The notes: generated by a model from the letters alone, not told the origin. DNA of 64,000 nt from Algoriphagus ornithinivorans (GCF_900115305.1 NZ_FOVW01000011.1:62001-126000), one strand, 5' to 3'; counted from the first letter of the stretch, positions 9,241 to 17,790 are shown. A program made the numbers and translations.

Positions 9241-10722
9241 TTAATGCCCTGCGGAGAAACCGCCGGAATTGGTTATTACTTTTTTATTTTCTTTGATATT
9301 TAAAGTGGCTAAAGCCGCAATCAGCAGCAAAGCCCCACCAAACACAATGGCCATTCCCGGGTCATTTCCCAGGAAGGTTTTAGAGATAAAGCCAAAAGTC
9401 AGCGTCTGTAAAATCATAGGAATCACAATCATCATATTGATTATCCCCATGTAAACCCCATATCGTTCCTTGGGAATTTCATTGACCACCAACAAATAGG
9501 GAACCCCCATCATACTAGCCCATGCGATCCCAAAACCAGTCATAGGTATAAATAAGGCATATTTATTATCCAATTGAGGAAAAATCAAGAGCCCTATACC
9601 TGCTATGATTAAACAGATAAAATGCACCTTTTTAGGTCCATATTTTTGAGCCATACTTGCCAAAAAGAAGGCTGAAAGGAAGGTCACTATATTATACCAT
9701 CCGTTCACCAAACCAGTCCAACCTACAGCTTCCTCATAAAGCAACTTATCCCCTGTCGGAGTTGTGTCCCAAACAGATTGAGCAATGCTTTTCGCAGCAT
9801 TTTGCCAATAGCAAAAGAGGGCATACCATTGGAAAAGGTAAATAAGTGCCAATTTCCACATCACAGAAGGCATGACCATGATGGATTCGATGATTTCAAT
9901 GTTTTGGGCAAATAATACCCTTGTAGTCGAGTTTTCCTTTGTTTTTTCCAAGGTTCTTCGAATCAACCCTTTGGAAAAAATTGCAGGAATCAGCAATAGG
10001 AAAAAGACCAGATAAGCTACCAAAGTGGTTAGAATAGAAAGAAAAAACTGAATGGCCGGGTGAGGCATACCTTCCGTTCGCTTTTTCAGAGCTTTCAGTT
10101 CCTCTTCATCCGGTGGTATTTCTGGTGTTTTTGAAATACTCCACATGACGGTGGTGATGGAGCAAATGGTTCCTAAAAAGAAAGAAGCATATACCCAATA
10201 AGGGAGAGAACCTGCTGTTCCAGTGATATATTTTTGAAATACAAAAAGGGAAATATTGGCTAGCGTAATTCCCAGACCGGTAAAAAAGCTTTGGGTTAAG
10301 AATCCTGTAGAATATTGCTCATCTGGAAGTTTATCAGCAATCAAGGCCCGATAAGGTTCCATAGCAGTATTGTTGGCGGCATCCAAGACCCATAGCAATC
10401 CAGCAGCCATCCAAAGGGAACTACTGAATGGGTACAGGAATAAGGTAATACTACAGAAAAGGGCACCTATGAAAAAAAAGGGCTTTCTTCGACCAAATCT
10501 TGGACTCCAGGTATTATCACTCAATGCACCAATGATCGGCTGGATCAATAAGCCCGTCATCGGACCTGCAAGGTTCAATATGGGGATTTCATCTGGTGCT
10601 GCACCCAACATATCGTAGATGGGATTGACAGCACTCTGTTGTAAACCAAAACTATATTGAATGCCGAAAAATCCGACATTCATATTAATGATCTGGGAAA
10701 AGGACAGGCGTGGTTTTGCCAT
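9241..10722 (-). CDS. MFS sugar transporter, SLC45/GPH-like (probable sucrose-proton symporter)
   Basis: A 493-residue transporter with about 12 membrane segments. The loop-2 motif GALSDNTWSPRFGRRKPF (about residues 63-80) and the N-terminal stretch NMNVGFFGIQYSFGLQQ are hallmarks of the sucrose-type SLC45/GPH group. A long cytoplasmic loop lies around 200-235. It is the first gene of a two-gene unit with amylosucrase, which supports sucrose as cargo; maltose or another disaccharide cannot be excluded. The 180-bp upstream region holds a LacI-type operator candidate and an 8-bp hairpin. Confidence 0.87.
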   Translation of the reverse strand: MAKPRLSFSQIINMNVGFFGIQYSFGLQQSAVNPIYDMLGAAPDEIPILNLAGPMTGLLIQPIIGALSDNTWSPRFGRRKPFFFIGALFCSITLFLYPFSSSLWMAAGLLWVLDAANNTAMEPYRALIADKLPDEQYSTGFLTQSFFTGLGITLANISLFVFQKYITGTAGSLPYWVYASFFLGTICSITTVMWSISKTPEIPPDEEELKALKKRTEGMPHPAIQFFLSILTTLVAYLVFFLLLIPAIFSKGLIRRTLEKTKENSTTRVLFAQNIEIIESIMVMPSVMWKLALIYLFQWYALFCYWQNAAKSIAQSVWDTTPTGDKLLYEEAVGWTGLVNGWYNIVTFLSAFFLASMAQKYGPKKVHFICLIIAGIGLLIFPQLDNKYALFIPMTGFGIAWASMMGVPYLLVVNEIPKERYGVYMGIINMMIVIPMILQTLTFGFISKTFLGNDPGMAIVFGGALLLIAALATLNIKENKKVITNSGGFSAGH

Positions 10723-10756
10723 GGATTATTTTGGGTATGTATTGCTAAACACCATC

Positions 10757-10776
10757 TAAAATCCCACAGGATTTTA
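10757..10776 (-). other. inverted repeat in the transporter leader region
   Basis: TAAAATCC (10757-10764) and GGATTTTA (10769-10776) form a perfect 8-bp stem with a 4-base loop, 35-54 bases upstream of the transporter start. There is no strong T-run on the minus strand after it, so it is not a textbook terminator. It could be a leader hairpin or a regulator site. Confidence 0.35.
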
Positions 10777-10850
10777 AAATAGGTCATCTAACATACAAAC
10801 TTTATCCTTCAGAAAATCAGCCTTTCAAAAGAAAATACAGGGAAAATCTA

Positions 10851-10864
10851 TGCAAACGGTTGAT
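10851..10864. promoter_or_regulatory. candidate LacI-family operator
   Basis: The sequence TGCAAACGGTTGAT reads ATCAACCGTTTGCA on the other strand. It is an imperfect palindrome around a central CG, the usual shape of LacI-family operators. It lies about 130 bp upstream of the sugar transporter start, in the only intergenic gap of the sucrose module that would hold its promoter. A single site and no alignment, so this is an inference from position and shape. Confidence 0.4.
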
Positions 10865-10904
10865 TATTTTGACAAGCCTAAAAATTTGATGATTTTCGGA
10901 TTAC

Positions 10905-11813
10905 TCAATGTCTTTCTCCGGAAAGCACCTTAAAGACATGTAAAACTGCTGGAAAAACTGCATCCATAGATTCTCTAGCGCCAGCAGATGAACCTGGCAT
11001 TGCCAACACCAAACTTTGATCTATCACTCCAGCTAAAGAGCGGGATAAAAAGGCTGTTGGAACTCGCTGCTGACCGTAATTCCTGATGGTTTCTTCAATT
11101 CCAGGAATTTTTCTAGTCAATAGGGGTTCCAAAGCATCCGGAGTCACATCCCTTGGTGATAATCCTGTTCCTCCCGAGAAAATGATTAAGTCTATTCCTT
11201 CGTCAGCGTATTTTTTTGCTAAACCTTGGATCTTTTCTATTTCATCAGGAATGATTTCATAGGCCACTACTTGTACGCCAATGCTGCTGAGTTTATCCTG
11301 AATAATCTTACCCGATTTATCCTCGCCTTTTCCTTGAGAGATAGTATCCGAACAAACAATTACAGCGCCTTTGAGATGAGAAAAGTCCTTAGAATTTAAG
11401 TCAGACTTACCACCTTTCTTTTCAATCAATCTAATTTTTTCAATACTGATTCCTTTGTCCAATGGCTTAAGCATATCATACATGGTGAGCGCAACTACCG
11501 AGGCCGTGTGCATGGCCTCCACCTCCACACCGGTTTTGTAAATAGTATGAATCTCCACCAAAATCCGTATCTCTTCATCTCCTATTTCATAGGTTACACC
11601 TGTAAATTCTATTGGCAAAGGGTGACAATCAGGGATCATATCCGCTGTTCTTTTTGCCGCAAAAAGCCCTGCGGTTTTAGCCATTTCAAGCACATCACCC
11701 TTAGGTACTTTTCTATCCTTTACAGCCTGAATCGTTTCAGGCTTGGACACTTTTACAGTGGCTTCTGCTATAGCTTTTCTCAGAGTAGAACTCTTGTGGG
11801 TAATATCAATCAT
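10905..11813 (-). CDS. moaCB: bifunctional molybdenum cofactor protein MoaC-MoaB/MogA fusion
   Basis: A 302-residue two-domain protein. Residues about 1-150 are MoaC (cyclic pyranopterin monophosphate synthase), with the start MIDITHK, KRTADMIPDCHPLP, TGVEVEAMHTASVVALTMYD and KKGGKSDL motifs. Residues about 155-302 are MoaB/MogA (molybdopterin adenylyltransferase type), with VCSDTISQGKGEDKSG, IIFSGGTGLSPRDVTP and LVLAMPGSSAGARE. The fusion joins an early and a late step of cofactor synthesis. It is the last gene of the operon and overlaps the decarboxylase gene by 8 bp. Confidence 0.93.
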   Translation of the reverse strand: MIDITHKSSTLRKAIAEATVKVSKPETIQAVKDRKVPKGDVLEMAKTAGLFAAKRTADMIPDCHPLPIEFTGVTYEIGDEEIRILVEIHTIYKTGVEVEAMHTASVVALTMYDMLKPLDKGISIEKIRLIEKKGGKSDLNSKDFSHLKGAVIVCSDTISQGKGEDKSGKIIQDKLSSIGVQVVAYEIIPDEIEKIQGLAKKYADEGIDLIIFSGGTGLSPRDVTPDALEPLLTRKIPGIEETIRNYGQQRVPTAFLSRSLAGVIDQSLVLAMPGSSAGARESMDAVFPAVLHVFKVLSGERH

Positions 11814-13074
11814 GTTTGGTTTCCGGTAGTTTTTGAGAGGACTTCATATCCTGGATGAAATCTTTTAAGTGCTCGATTTCAACGTGGTCCATTAAGACAA
11901 TTTTATACCACTCATTATCCTCAGAATGAGATTGAGGAACGAGGTTATATTTATGGGCAATTGAGTCTGGTACAGCCTCTGCCCTGAGCGTAACTATATT
12001 CATTTCAGGTTCTCTAAAAAAGGGAACCCCCAACTCATTCAGATGCCTGCATAGCCAGTTTGTTCTCATCTTTAAGACAGAGATTTTTTCAAACCATTTG
12101 TGTGGCCCATAGGTGGTTAGAATAGTCCAGACAGCCACCGCATTAGCCCCTGAACGGCTCCCGCAAAGAGTTAAGTCCAAACCCTCAACATATTGAGCCT
12201 CTTTGGTTAATACATTTTCAATTAAACCTTTTCTACAAACAAAAATCCCCGTTCCATAGGGTGCTTGAAGCATCTTGTGGGCATCGATAGTTAGGGAAGA
12301 GATATCTGAATTTTGAAAAGTAATTTGGTTTTCACCTTCTGAGAAGGGATATACAAAACCACCATAAGCACCGTCAATATGAAGTCTAAATGGCACTTGA
12401 AACTCCTTCAAAACATCCGCCATTGGCACTGGATCATCCACGGACCCGAACATGGTGGTCCCCATGTTTGCGATGGCAATAAAGTATTTTTTTCCTTTAG
12501 AAATCGCATCTCTTACTTCCCTTTCCAGATCTGCTTTCGACATGTCTCTTGTCTCTGCTTGCACAGGTACTTTAACCCAATCAAGCATTAATAAATTTCC
12601 AGCTTTTGGAATGGAATAGTGCGTATCTTCAGAAGCTAAAATAGCAATCTCATCGATCTTAGCTCCATACTTTTGAATGAATTCGTTTCTATAAATCCAA
12701 AGGGCCTGAATATTTGCCTCAGTCCCTCCAGGAGAAATATATCCATCAAAGCTACCTTCTTCGATTTTGAACAAGTCCACCGCAATCATATTGAGGACTT
12801 CCCTCTCCAGTTCTTGAGTACCTTTGAAAGCAAACTCTGAAGTTCCAAAGGTGTGGCAGCCAATATGGTTTGGGTTGGCTATGTAGGTATTCAAAACAGG
12901 CATTTCTCTCAAAAAAAGAGATTCATTGGCAAATACCTTTTCATCCAATTTAGATGCAGGATATCCCAGGTTGGCATCCTTGGAGAAATCAACATTTTGT
13001 TTCAAAGCTCTCTGAACTCGTTCCAAGCGCTGTTCCGAGTTCAACTTCTTCCAAAATTTCATGTCAATATGCAT
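11806..13074 (-). CDS. PLP-dependent amino-acid decarboxylase (group II) within the Moco operon
   Basis: A 422-residue pyridoxal-phosphate enzyme of the glutamate/histidine/aromatic-amino-acid decarboxylase family. The cofactor pocket is intact: GTEAN (117-121), Asp234 in LHIDGAYGG and the Schiff-base Lys267 in TIDAHKMLQAPYGTG. The HTFGTSEFAFKGTQELE segment resembles histidine decarboxylase-like members. No signal peptide. It overlaps moaCB by 8 bp and lies 19 bp after moaE, so it is co-transcribed with the cofactor genes although no known Moco step needs a decarboxylase. The substrate is unknown. An alternative Met at residue 5 could be the start. Confidence 0.88.
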   Translation of the reverse strand: MHIDMKFWKKLNSEQRLERVQRALKQNVDFSKDANLGYPASKLDEKVFANESLFLREMPVLNTYIANPNHIGCHTFGTSEFAFKGTQELEREVLNMIAVDLFKIEEGSFDGYISPGGTEANIQALWIYRNEFIQKYGAKIDEIAILASEDTHYSIPKAGNLLMLDWVKVPVQAETRDMSKADLEREVRDAISKGKKYFIAIANMGTTMFGSVDDPVPMADVLKEFQVPFRLHIDGAYGGFVYPFSEGENQITFQNSDISSLTIDAHKMLQAPYGTGIFVCRKGLIENVLTKEAQYVEGLDLTLCGSRSGANAVAVWTILTTYGPHKWFEKISVLKMRTNWLCRHLNELGVPFFREPEMNIVTLRAEAVPDSIAHKYNLVPQSHSEDNEWYKIVLMDHVEIEHLKDFIQDMKSSQKLPETKHD

Positions 13075-13093
13075 AGGGCTGATTTGGGTTTAT

Positions 13094-13564
13094 TTACCTA
13101 TTCTTTTTCCAAACATGCTCTTCAGAATCCAGAATTTCTTTCCCCCAAACTGGTAATTCGGCTTTGATGCGCTCAACCAACTCACTGCAGGCTTCGATAG
13201 CGGCTTTTCTGTGTTTGGAAGATGTAAATACAAACAGACATAACTCCCCTACTTTCACTTCGCCTAAACTATGGTAAATATGCATGCAGGTCAGTGGGTA
13301 CTTAGCGAAAACTGCTTCTCTGATTTCAAAAGCTTTTTGAAGAGCCATTTCTTCATAGGCAGTGTATTCTATGGCAACCACTTCTCCTTTCTCTTTTTGA
13401 TCCGCCCTTACTTGACCTAAAAAAATGGAGTGCCCACCTATTTCAGTTTTGGTACTATGATTCGCAATAGATGAGGCAATCTTTTCAGGAGAAATTGCTC
13501 CCTGTACAAATATATTTTTTGGGGTTCTTACTTTGTCCATAAGATTAATTTTTCGGATAGGCAT
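13094..13564 (-). CDS. moaE: molybdopterin synthase catalytic subunit MoaE
   Basis: A 156-residue MoaE, the large subunit that transfers sulfur from MoaD to precursor Z to make molybdopterin. The core shows GHSIFLGQVRAD, EYTAYEEMA, HIYHSLGEVKVGE, SSKHRKAAIEACSELVERIK and the active-site lysine region LPVWGKEIL. The start overlaps the end of the moeB-type gene by 20 bp. MoaD is encoded two genes upstream in the same operon, so the complete synthase is present. Confidence 0.94.
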   Translation of the reverse strand: MPIRKINLMDKVRTPKNIFVQGAISPEKIASSIANHSTKTEIGGHSIFLGQVRADQKEKGEVVAIEYTAYEEMALQKAFEIREAVFAKYPLTCMHIYHSLGEVKVGELCLFVFTSSKHRKAAIEACSELVERIKAELPVWGKEILDSEEHVWKKNR

Positions 13565-14615
13565 TCACGCCTCCACGAATTGATATAAATTCTTTTTGAG
13601 GAAACTTCTCTTTCAGCTTTACAGCTGCTTTTTGGCTTCTAATTCCGCTTTGGCAATAAACAAAAACCTGATCAGAATTGAATTGAACCTGATTTAAATC
13701 ATAAAATTCACTTATTGGGATTTCTATTAGATTTTCCAAATTCAATTTAGGCATTTCGTGACTTTCTCTGACATCCAGCCACTGAACTTTGGGGGATTTA
13801 AGCCCTTCCTCCCAACTGGCAATTTGAATTCCTGAGCATAAAAACTCATAATCCAATTGCTCCAATTCCTTTTGCGTTTTTGGAATTAAGTTTCTGGCCA
13901 CTGCATTTGGCTTTAAATCCAAGAAGTATTGTTGGTAAGTTTTGCTGTCGAAAAATAAAACCCGATTCCTGAGAGCTTCCGCGTATCCTGTGATGACTTT
14001 GATGGTCTCTGTAGCCATCAAAGTTCCGATCAAGCCAGGAAGTACTCCCAAAACACCAGTTTCTGAGCAATTTGGAACTTCCAATGAGGAAGGGGGATCG
14101 GGAAATAGATCCCGGTAATTACAGGAGTTTTCTCCAAGGTCAAATACAGAGACCTGACCTTCATGTCTAAAAATTGCTCCAAATACCAAAGGCTTGTGGA
14201 GCAGGAAGCAAACATCATTGACTAGATATCGAGTAGGAAAATTATCTGTCCCGTCTATTACCAGATCGTATTGAGAAATAACTTCAAAGGCATTTTTTGG
14301 GGTGAGAAAAAAAGGATAGACTTCGAGCTTTATATCTGAATACTTTTTGCTGATAATTCGGCTAGCCACATCAGTCTTCAATTCCCCTACATGATTTTCA
14401 CCATAGAGAGTTTGCCGGTTTAAATTAGAAATCGATACTAAATCCCCGTCAACCAATCCGATTTTCCCAACTCCTGCAGCAGCCAAATAATTTAAGATTG
14501 GGCATCCAAGACCTCCAAGGCCTATTAATAGTACCGAGGCATTTTGGAGTTTAGTTTGACCTTCTGGACCTAATTCCCGAAGAATTACTTGGCGTTCGAA
14601 GCGATCCATAATCAA
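13545..14615 (-). CDS. moeB: MoeB/ThiF-type adenylyltransferase with C-terminal rhodanese domain
   Basis: A 356-residue sulfur-carrier activating enzyme. The nucleotide-binding GLGGLGCPILNYLAAAGVG block (32-50), DNFPTRYLVND and Cys183 in EVPNCSETGVLG form the E1-like domain. Residues about 260-356 are a rhodanese domain with active-site Cys321 in VYCQSGIRS. It should adenylate the C-terminal Gly of MoaD and help load sulfur. The paired Cys-x-x-Cys zinc sites of E. coli MoeB are not kept: the first reads CNYR and the second is absent. It overlaps moaD by 4 bp (ATGA). A shared role for ThiS cannot be excluded. Confidence 0.9.
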   Translation of the reverse strand: MIMDRFERQVILRELGPEGQTKLQNASVLLIGLGGLGCPILNYLAAAGVGKIGLVDGDLVSISNLNRQTLYGENHVGELKTDVASRIISKKYSDIKLEVYPFFLTPKNAFEVISQYDLVIDGTDNFPTRYLVNDVCFLLHKPLVFGAIFRHEGQVSVFDLGENSCNYRDLFPDPPSSLEVPNCSETGVLGVLPGLIGTLMATETIKVITGYAEALRNRVLFFDSKTYQQYFLDLKPNAVARNLIPKTQKELEQLDYEFLCSGIQIASWEEGLKSPKVQWLDVRESHEMPKLNLENLIEIPISEFYDLNQVQFNSDQVFVYCQSGIRSQKAAVKLKEKFPQKEFISIRGGVNAYPKN

Positions 14616-14851
14616 CCTCCTGAGAATGGAGGCAAAAGGGCAACTTCCCTGGCTCCATCGATTTTTTGATTTTCAGATACCAACTCTTTGTCAACAGCCA
14701 GACTGAATTTCATCCCCTCCAATCCTGGGTATCTTTCTTTAAGAATAGCTAACAGCTCCTGGGTATCAGAGACAGAATCCAGCCAAATTTCCGATTGGCC
14801 AATTTCTTCTGCCACCATCCCGAATGCTTTAATAATAAGTTTCTCAGCCAT
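14612..14851 (-). CDS. moaD: molybdopterin synthase sulfur carrier subunit MoaD
   Basis: A 79-residue ubiquitin-like sulfur carrier ending in the required Gly-Gly (VALLPPFSGG), where the terminal glycine is adenylated and thiocarboxylated. Size and ending fit MoaD/ThiS, and its position directly before moeB and two genes before moaE points to MoaD. The stop overlaps the moeB-type start by 4 bp, so the carrier and its activating enzyme are translationally coupled. Confidence 0.93.
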   Translation of the reverse strand: MAEKLIIKAFGMVAEEIGQSEIWLDSVSDTQELLAILKERYPGLEGMKFSLAVDKELVSENQKIDGAREVALLPPFSGG

Positions 14852-14871
14852 AATTCAATTTACGAAATGCA

Positions 14872-15615
14872 TTAAGAAAGAATCAATTTCACAGAGGCAA
14901 ATAATAATACCGCTGCCAACATATATTTCAATACCTTAACAGAGAACCTCTTAGCACCCAAATAAGCTCCTAGGGCACCTCCCAAAACTGTCAAAGGTAT
15001 CAGAACCCAAAGTTCCTGGGAAACTGTAATCTCATACGTCGCCGCTCCTACAAAACCTGCTACTGAGTTTAGAAAGATAAATAGCGCACTTAAAGCAGCA
15101 GTTTCCTTTACTCCTGCCCAACCCAACATCAAAATTATTGGAGTAAGAATTATACCTCCCCCTATTCCAATCATTCCTGAAACAAAGCCTATCAAAATTC
15201 CCAAAACCGGAGCCATCCACCATTTTCTTTCTACCTGCTCATCCTTTGAAATTGGGAAAACACCCCCAAATTTTAATACTGGGAAAATCAATAAAACGCC
15301 CAATACCTTCTTATAAACTGTTGCATCTAATAATATCGTGCCTCCTAGATAAGCTGCTGGAATAGAAAATAAAATCAGGGATAAAAACAGTTGCATAGGA
15401 AAAACACCTGCTTTCCTGTAATTCAGGTAGGCAACCATGGAAACCATCATATTTAAAATCAATGCTGTTGGACGGATTTCCTCCGGAGCAAAACCTAGCA
15501 GTGCTAAAATCATCAAATAAGAACTAGCTCCACCATGGCCTACTGAAGCATATAGAAATGCAGCAAATGGCATAAGGAAAAACAGGGCATAGTACATCCA
15601 AGTCTCCATTACCAA
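14872..15615 (-). CDS. TauE/SafE family permease
   Basis: A 247-residue integral membrane protein with about eight hydrophobic segments and the two half-repeats of the TauE/SafE family: ASVGHGGASSYLMILALLG near residue 22-41 and GFVSGMIGIGGGIILTPIIL around 140-160. Family members move sulfite, sulfonates or other small sulfur or organic anions across the cytoplasmic membrane. It overlaps moeA by 7 bp and precedes moaD by 20 bp, so it is a co-translated part of the Moco operon. Substrate is not readable; a sulfur compound or an oxyanion linked to cofactor synthesis is a guess from context. Confidence 0.88.
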   Translation of the reverse strand: MVMETWMYYALFFLMPFAAFLYASVGHGGASSYLMILALLGFAPEEIRPTALILNMMVSMVAYLNYRKAGVFPMQLFLSLILFSIPAAYLGGTILLDATVYKKVLGVLLIFPVLKFGGVFPISKDEQVERKWWMAPVLGILIGFVSGMIGIGGGIILTPIILMLGWAGVKETAALSALFIFLNSVAGFVGAATYEITVSQELWVLIPLTVLGGALGAYLGAKRFSVKVLKYMLAAVLLFASVKLILS

Positions 15616-16784
15616 GGATAAAATTTGATGGTTTGTCCAGCTTTGATAAATGTGGTTTCCTCGGGGATTTCAGCAAATCCATTAGCAGTACCAAAGGATA
15701 TCAGATTGAAAGATTCTTGCCCACTCAGAATATGAATTTTCCCATCTTCTACATTGGCCTTAAGAAACTGAGTTAATGGAATAGGCTTCTCAAAGTCATC
15801 CGAAACTGGTAACTCCACAAATGAATTCCAAGCCATTGAATTCCCTTTCCAAGACTCAATTACCGGCTTAACATAGTTCAAAAAACAAGATAAAACAGAC
15901 GCAGGATTACCTGGAAGTGCAAAAACCAATTTCTCCTTTTTCATTCCAGCGTAAAGGGGCTTTCCAGGCCTTTGCTTCACCTTGTAAAAAAGTGGTTCAA
16001 CTTGATGAAATTCCAAAGCCTCTTTTACAAAATCGTAGTCTCCTACAGAAATGCCTCCTGTAATTAAAACCAAATCAGACTGCGCTAAGGCCTTTGATAT
16101 GATATCTTGAACTGCCTTTTTTTCATCACGAACCTGCCAATGCTGGATTTCTCTAATTCCCTGACTTTTCAACCAAATATCCAATGCAGGGCCATTTGCA
16201 TTATAAATCTGACCCTTAGTCAAGATTTCTCCGAGATTTTTTATTTCATTCCCTGTGATCAAAATACTTACTTTCGGAGGCTGAAAAACAGGAATTTCTC
16301 CTACTCCCACAGAAGCCATCAAACTGATTAGACCCGGGGTTATTTTAGCTCCGGCCTGAGCCACCAAGTCTCCTTTTTTGCATTGACTTCCTTGGTATCG
16401 GACATGCTGTCCCTGAATCGCATCTTCTGGATTAAAATTAATTTTAGCACCATTCTTCTCCACCTTTTCCTGCATGATCACAGAATCCGCACCTTCTGGC
16501 ATAGGCGCACCAGTAAAGATTCGAATACATTGGCCATTCATTATTTGTTGAGAATAATCTCCTCCAGCGGCTGATTCACCTATTATTTCCAATTCTTTGA
16601 GTCCCTCTTCCCATATAAAGGCATAGCCATCCATAGCTGAATTGTCAAAAGAAGGAACGTCCATCAAGGATCTTACCTCATCTCCTAGGAATAAGCCTTC
16701 AGACTCAAAGAGAGGAATTAATTGAGACCTTTTATTCAAAGGGATATTTTGAAGAATTCTTTTTGCCTCAGAAACTGAAATCAT
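15609..16784 (-). CDS. moeA: molybdopterin molybdenumtransferase MoeA
   Basis: A 391-residue MoeA, which inserts molybdate into adenylylated molybdopterin. Visible family blocks are the N-terminal VPSFDNSAMDGYAF, RIFTGAPMPEGADSVIMQE, VLITGGISVGDYDFV and VFALPGNPASVLSCFLNYV. Length is normal for the family. It starts 1 bp after the stop of moaA and overlaps the TauE/SafE permease gene by 7 bp, placing it second in the operon. Confidence 0.95.
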   Translation of the reverse strand: MISVSEAKRILQNIPLNKRSQLIPLFESEGLFLGDEVRSLMDVPSFDNSAMDGYAFIWEEGLKELEIIGESAAGGDYSQQIMNGQCIRIFTGAPMPEGADSVIMQEKVEKNGAKINFNPEDAIQGQHVRYQGSQCKKGDLVAQAGAKITPGLISLMASVGVGEIPVFQPPKVSILITGNEIKNLGEILTKGQIYNANGPALDIWLKSQGIREIQHWQVRDEKKAVQDIISKALAQSDLVLITGGISVGDYDFVKEALEFHQVEPLFYKVKQRPGKPLYAGMKKEKLVFALPGNPASVLSCFLNYVKPVIESWKGNSMAWNSFVELPVSDDFEKPIPLTQFLKANVEDGKIHILSGQESFNLISFGTANGFAEIPEETTFIKAGQTIKFYPW

Positions 16785-16785
16785 C

Positions 16786-17766
16786 TCACCCTCCGATTTT
16801 AATCATACTTCTATTTTCGATTTTATCAGCTTGGGTAAGTTGATAATCCGCAGAAAACTGCCCTCCTAAAATTGCGTGTTTCTTTGCCAAAGACTCATGA
16901 ATCAAAGATCTTACCTCTTCCCCATTTCTCAACCTACTCAGCAAATCCAGCTCATCTTTACCGAATAGGCAATTCTTTATCTTCCCGTCGGCAGTTAATC
17001 TTAACCTGTTGCAACTACCACAAAAATGCTCACTCATGGTGGTAATAAAAGCGAAGGTTCCGGCATAACCCGACACTTTATATTTTTTGGCTGTGCTGTG
17101 AGGTTTATCGGTTAGCTTTTTGAAGTCCAACTTAGATCCTGCAATTTTCAACATCTCTCCTGCCGTCAGGACTTTTTTACTGTCCCAGCTATTTCCCTGA
17201 AATGGCATAAACTCGATGAATCGTATGTGAAGGGGATATTTTTTGGTCAGTTGTATAAAATCCACCAACTCATCTTCAATCTGACCCAGCATGGCCACAG
17301 CATTGATTTTAACCCGAAAACCTTCCTCCAATAGTAGCATGATACTATCCCACACTTGCTGAAATTGATCTCTCCGCGTCAACCTTTTAAATTTCTCGGG
17401 GTTCAAGGTGTCCAAGCTCACATTGATCGACTTAACTCCGGATTCCTTCAAAAGGTCAATATATTTTGGAACCAGTATCCCATTCGTTGTCAAAGACAAT
17501 TCTACCGGAAGCTTACCCAGCCTTTGAATAATATCACCAGCATCTTTTCTAACCAGGGGCTCTCCACCCGTCAATCGGATTTTGGTAACGCCAAGTTCTA
17601 CAAAAACCTCAGCCAGCTCTACAATTTCATCAGCACTCATCAATCTGGATTGTGGCATCCACTCCATTTCCTCCTGGGGCATACAATAGGTGCAACGGAA
17701 ATTGCAATTGTCCGTCAGAGAAATTCTCAGGTAATTGTGAATACGTCCAAAATTGTCTTTGAGCAT
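16786..17766 (-). CDS. moaA: GTP 3',8-cyclase MoaA
   Basis: A 326-residue radical SAM enzyme that carries out the first step of molybdenum cofactor synthesis from GTP, with MoaC. The radical SAM cluster cysteines are Cys21, Cys25 and Cys28 (CNFRCTYC), followed by RLTGGEPLVRKD. The second, substrate-side cluster is Cys249, Cys252 and Cys266 (FCGSCNRLRLTADGKIKNCLF region). The C-terminal Gly-Gly, needed in MoaA, is present. It is the first gene of the eight-gene minus-strand operon, with a 134-bp upstream gap that must hold the operon promoter. Confidence 0.96.
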   Translation of the reverse strand: MLKDNFGRIHNYLRISLTDNCNFRCTYCMPQEEMEWMPQSRLMSADEIVELAEVFVELGVTKIRLTGGEPLVRKDAGDIIQRLGKLPVELSLTTNGILVPKYIDLLKESGVKSINVSLDTLNPEKFKRLTRRDQFQQVWDSIMLLLEEGFRVKINAVAMLGQIEDELVDFIQLTKKYPLHIRFIEFMPFQGNSWDSKKVLTAGEMLKIAGSKLDFKKLTDKPHSTAKKYKVSGYAGTFAFITTMSEHFCGSCNRLRLTADGKIKNCLFGKDELDLLSRLRNGEEVRSLIHESLAKKHAILGGQFSADYQLTQADKIENRSMIKIGG

Positions 17767-17780
17767 GCCGTGATTTTAGT

Positions 17781-17790
17781 CTAATATTAG
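17781..17790. other. 10-bp perfect palindrome upstream of moaA
   Basis: CTAATATTAG is a perfect palindrome 15 bases upstream of the moaA start codon, inside the only promoter-sized gap of the Moco operon. A second short inverted repeat, GAAAG/CTTTC, lies beside it at about 17791-17809. It could be an operator or leader element, but short AT palindromes also arise by chance. Confidence 0.3.
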
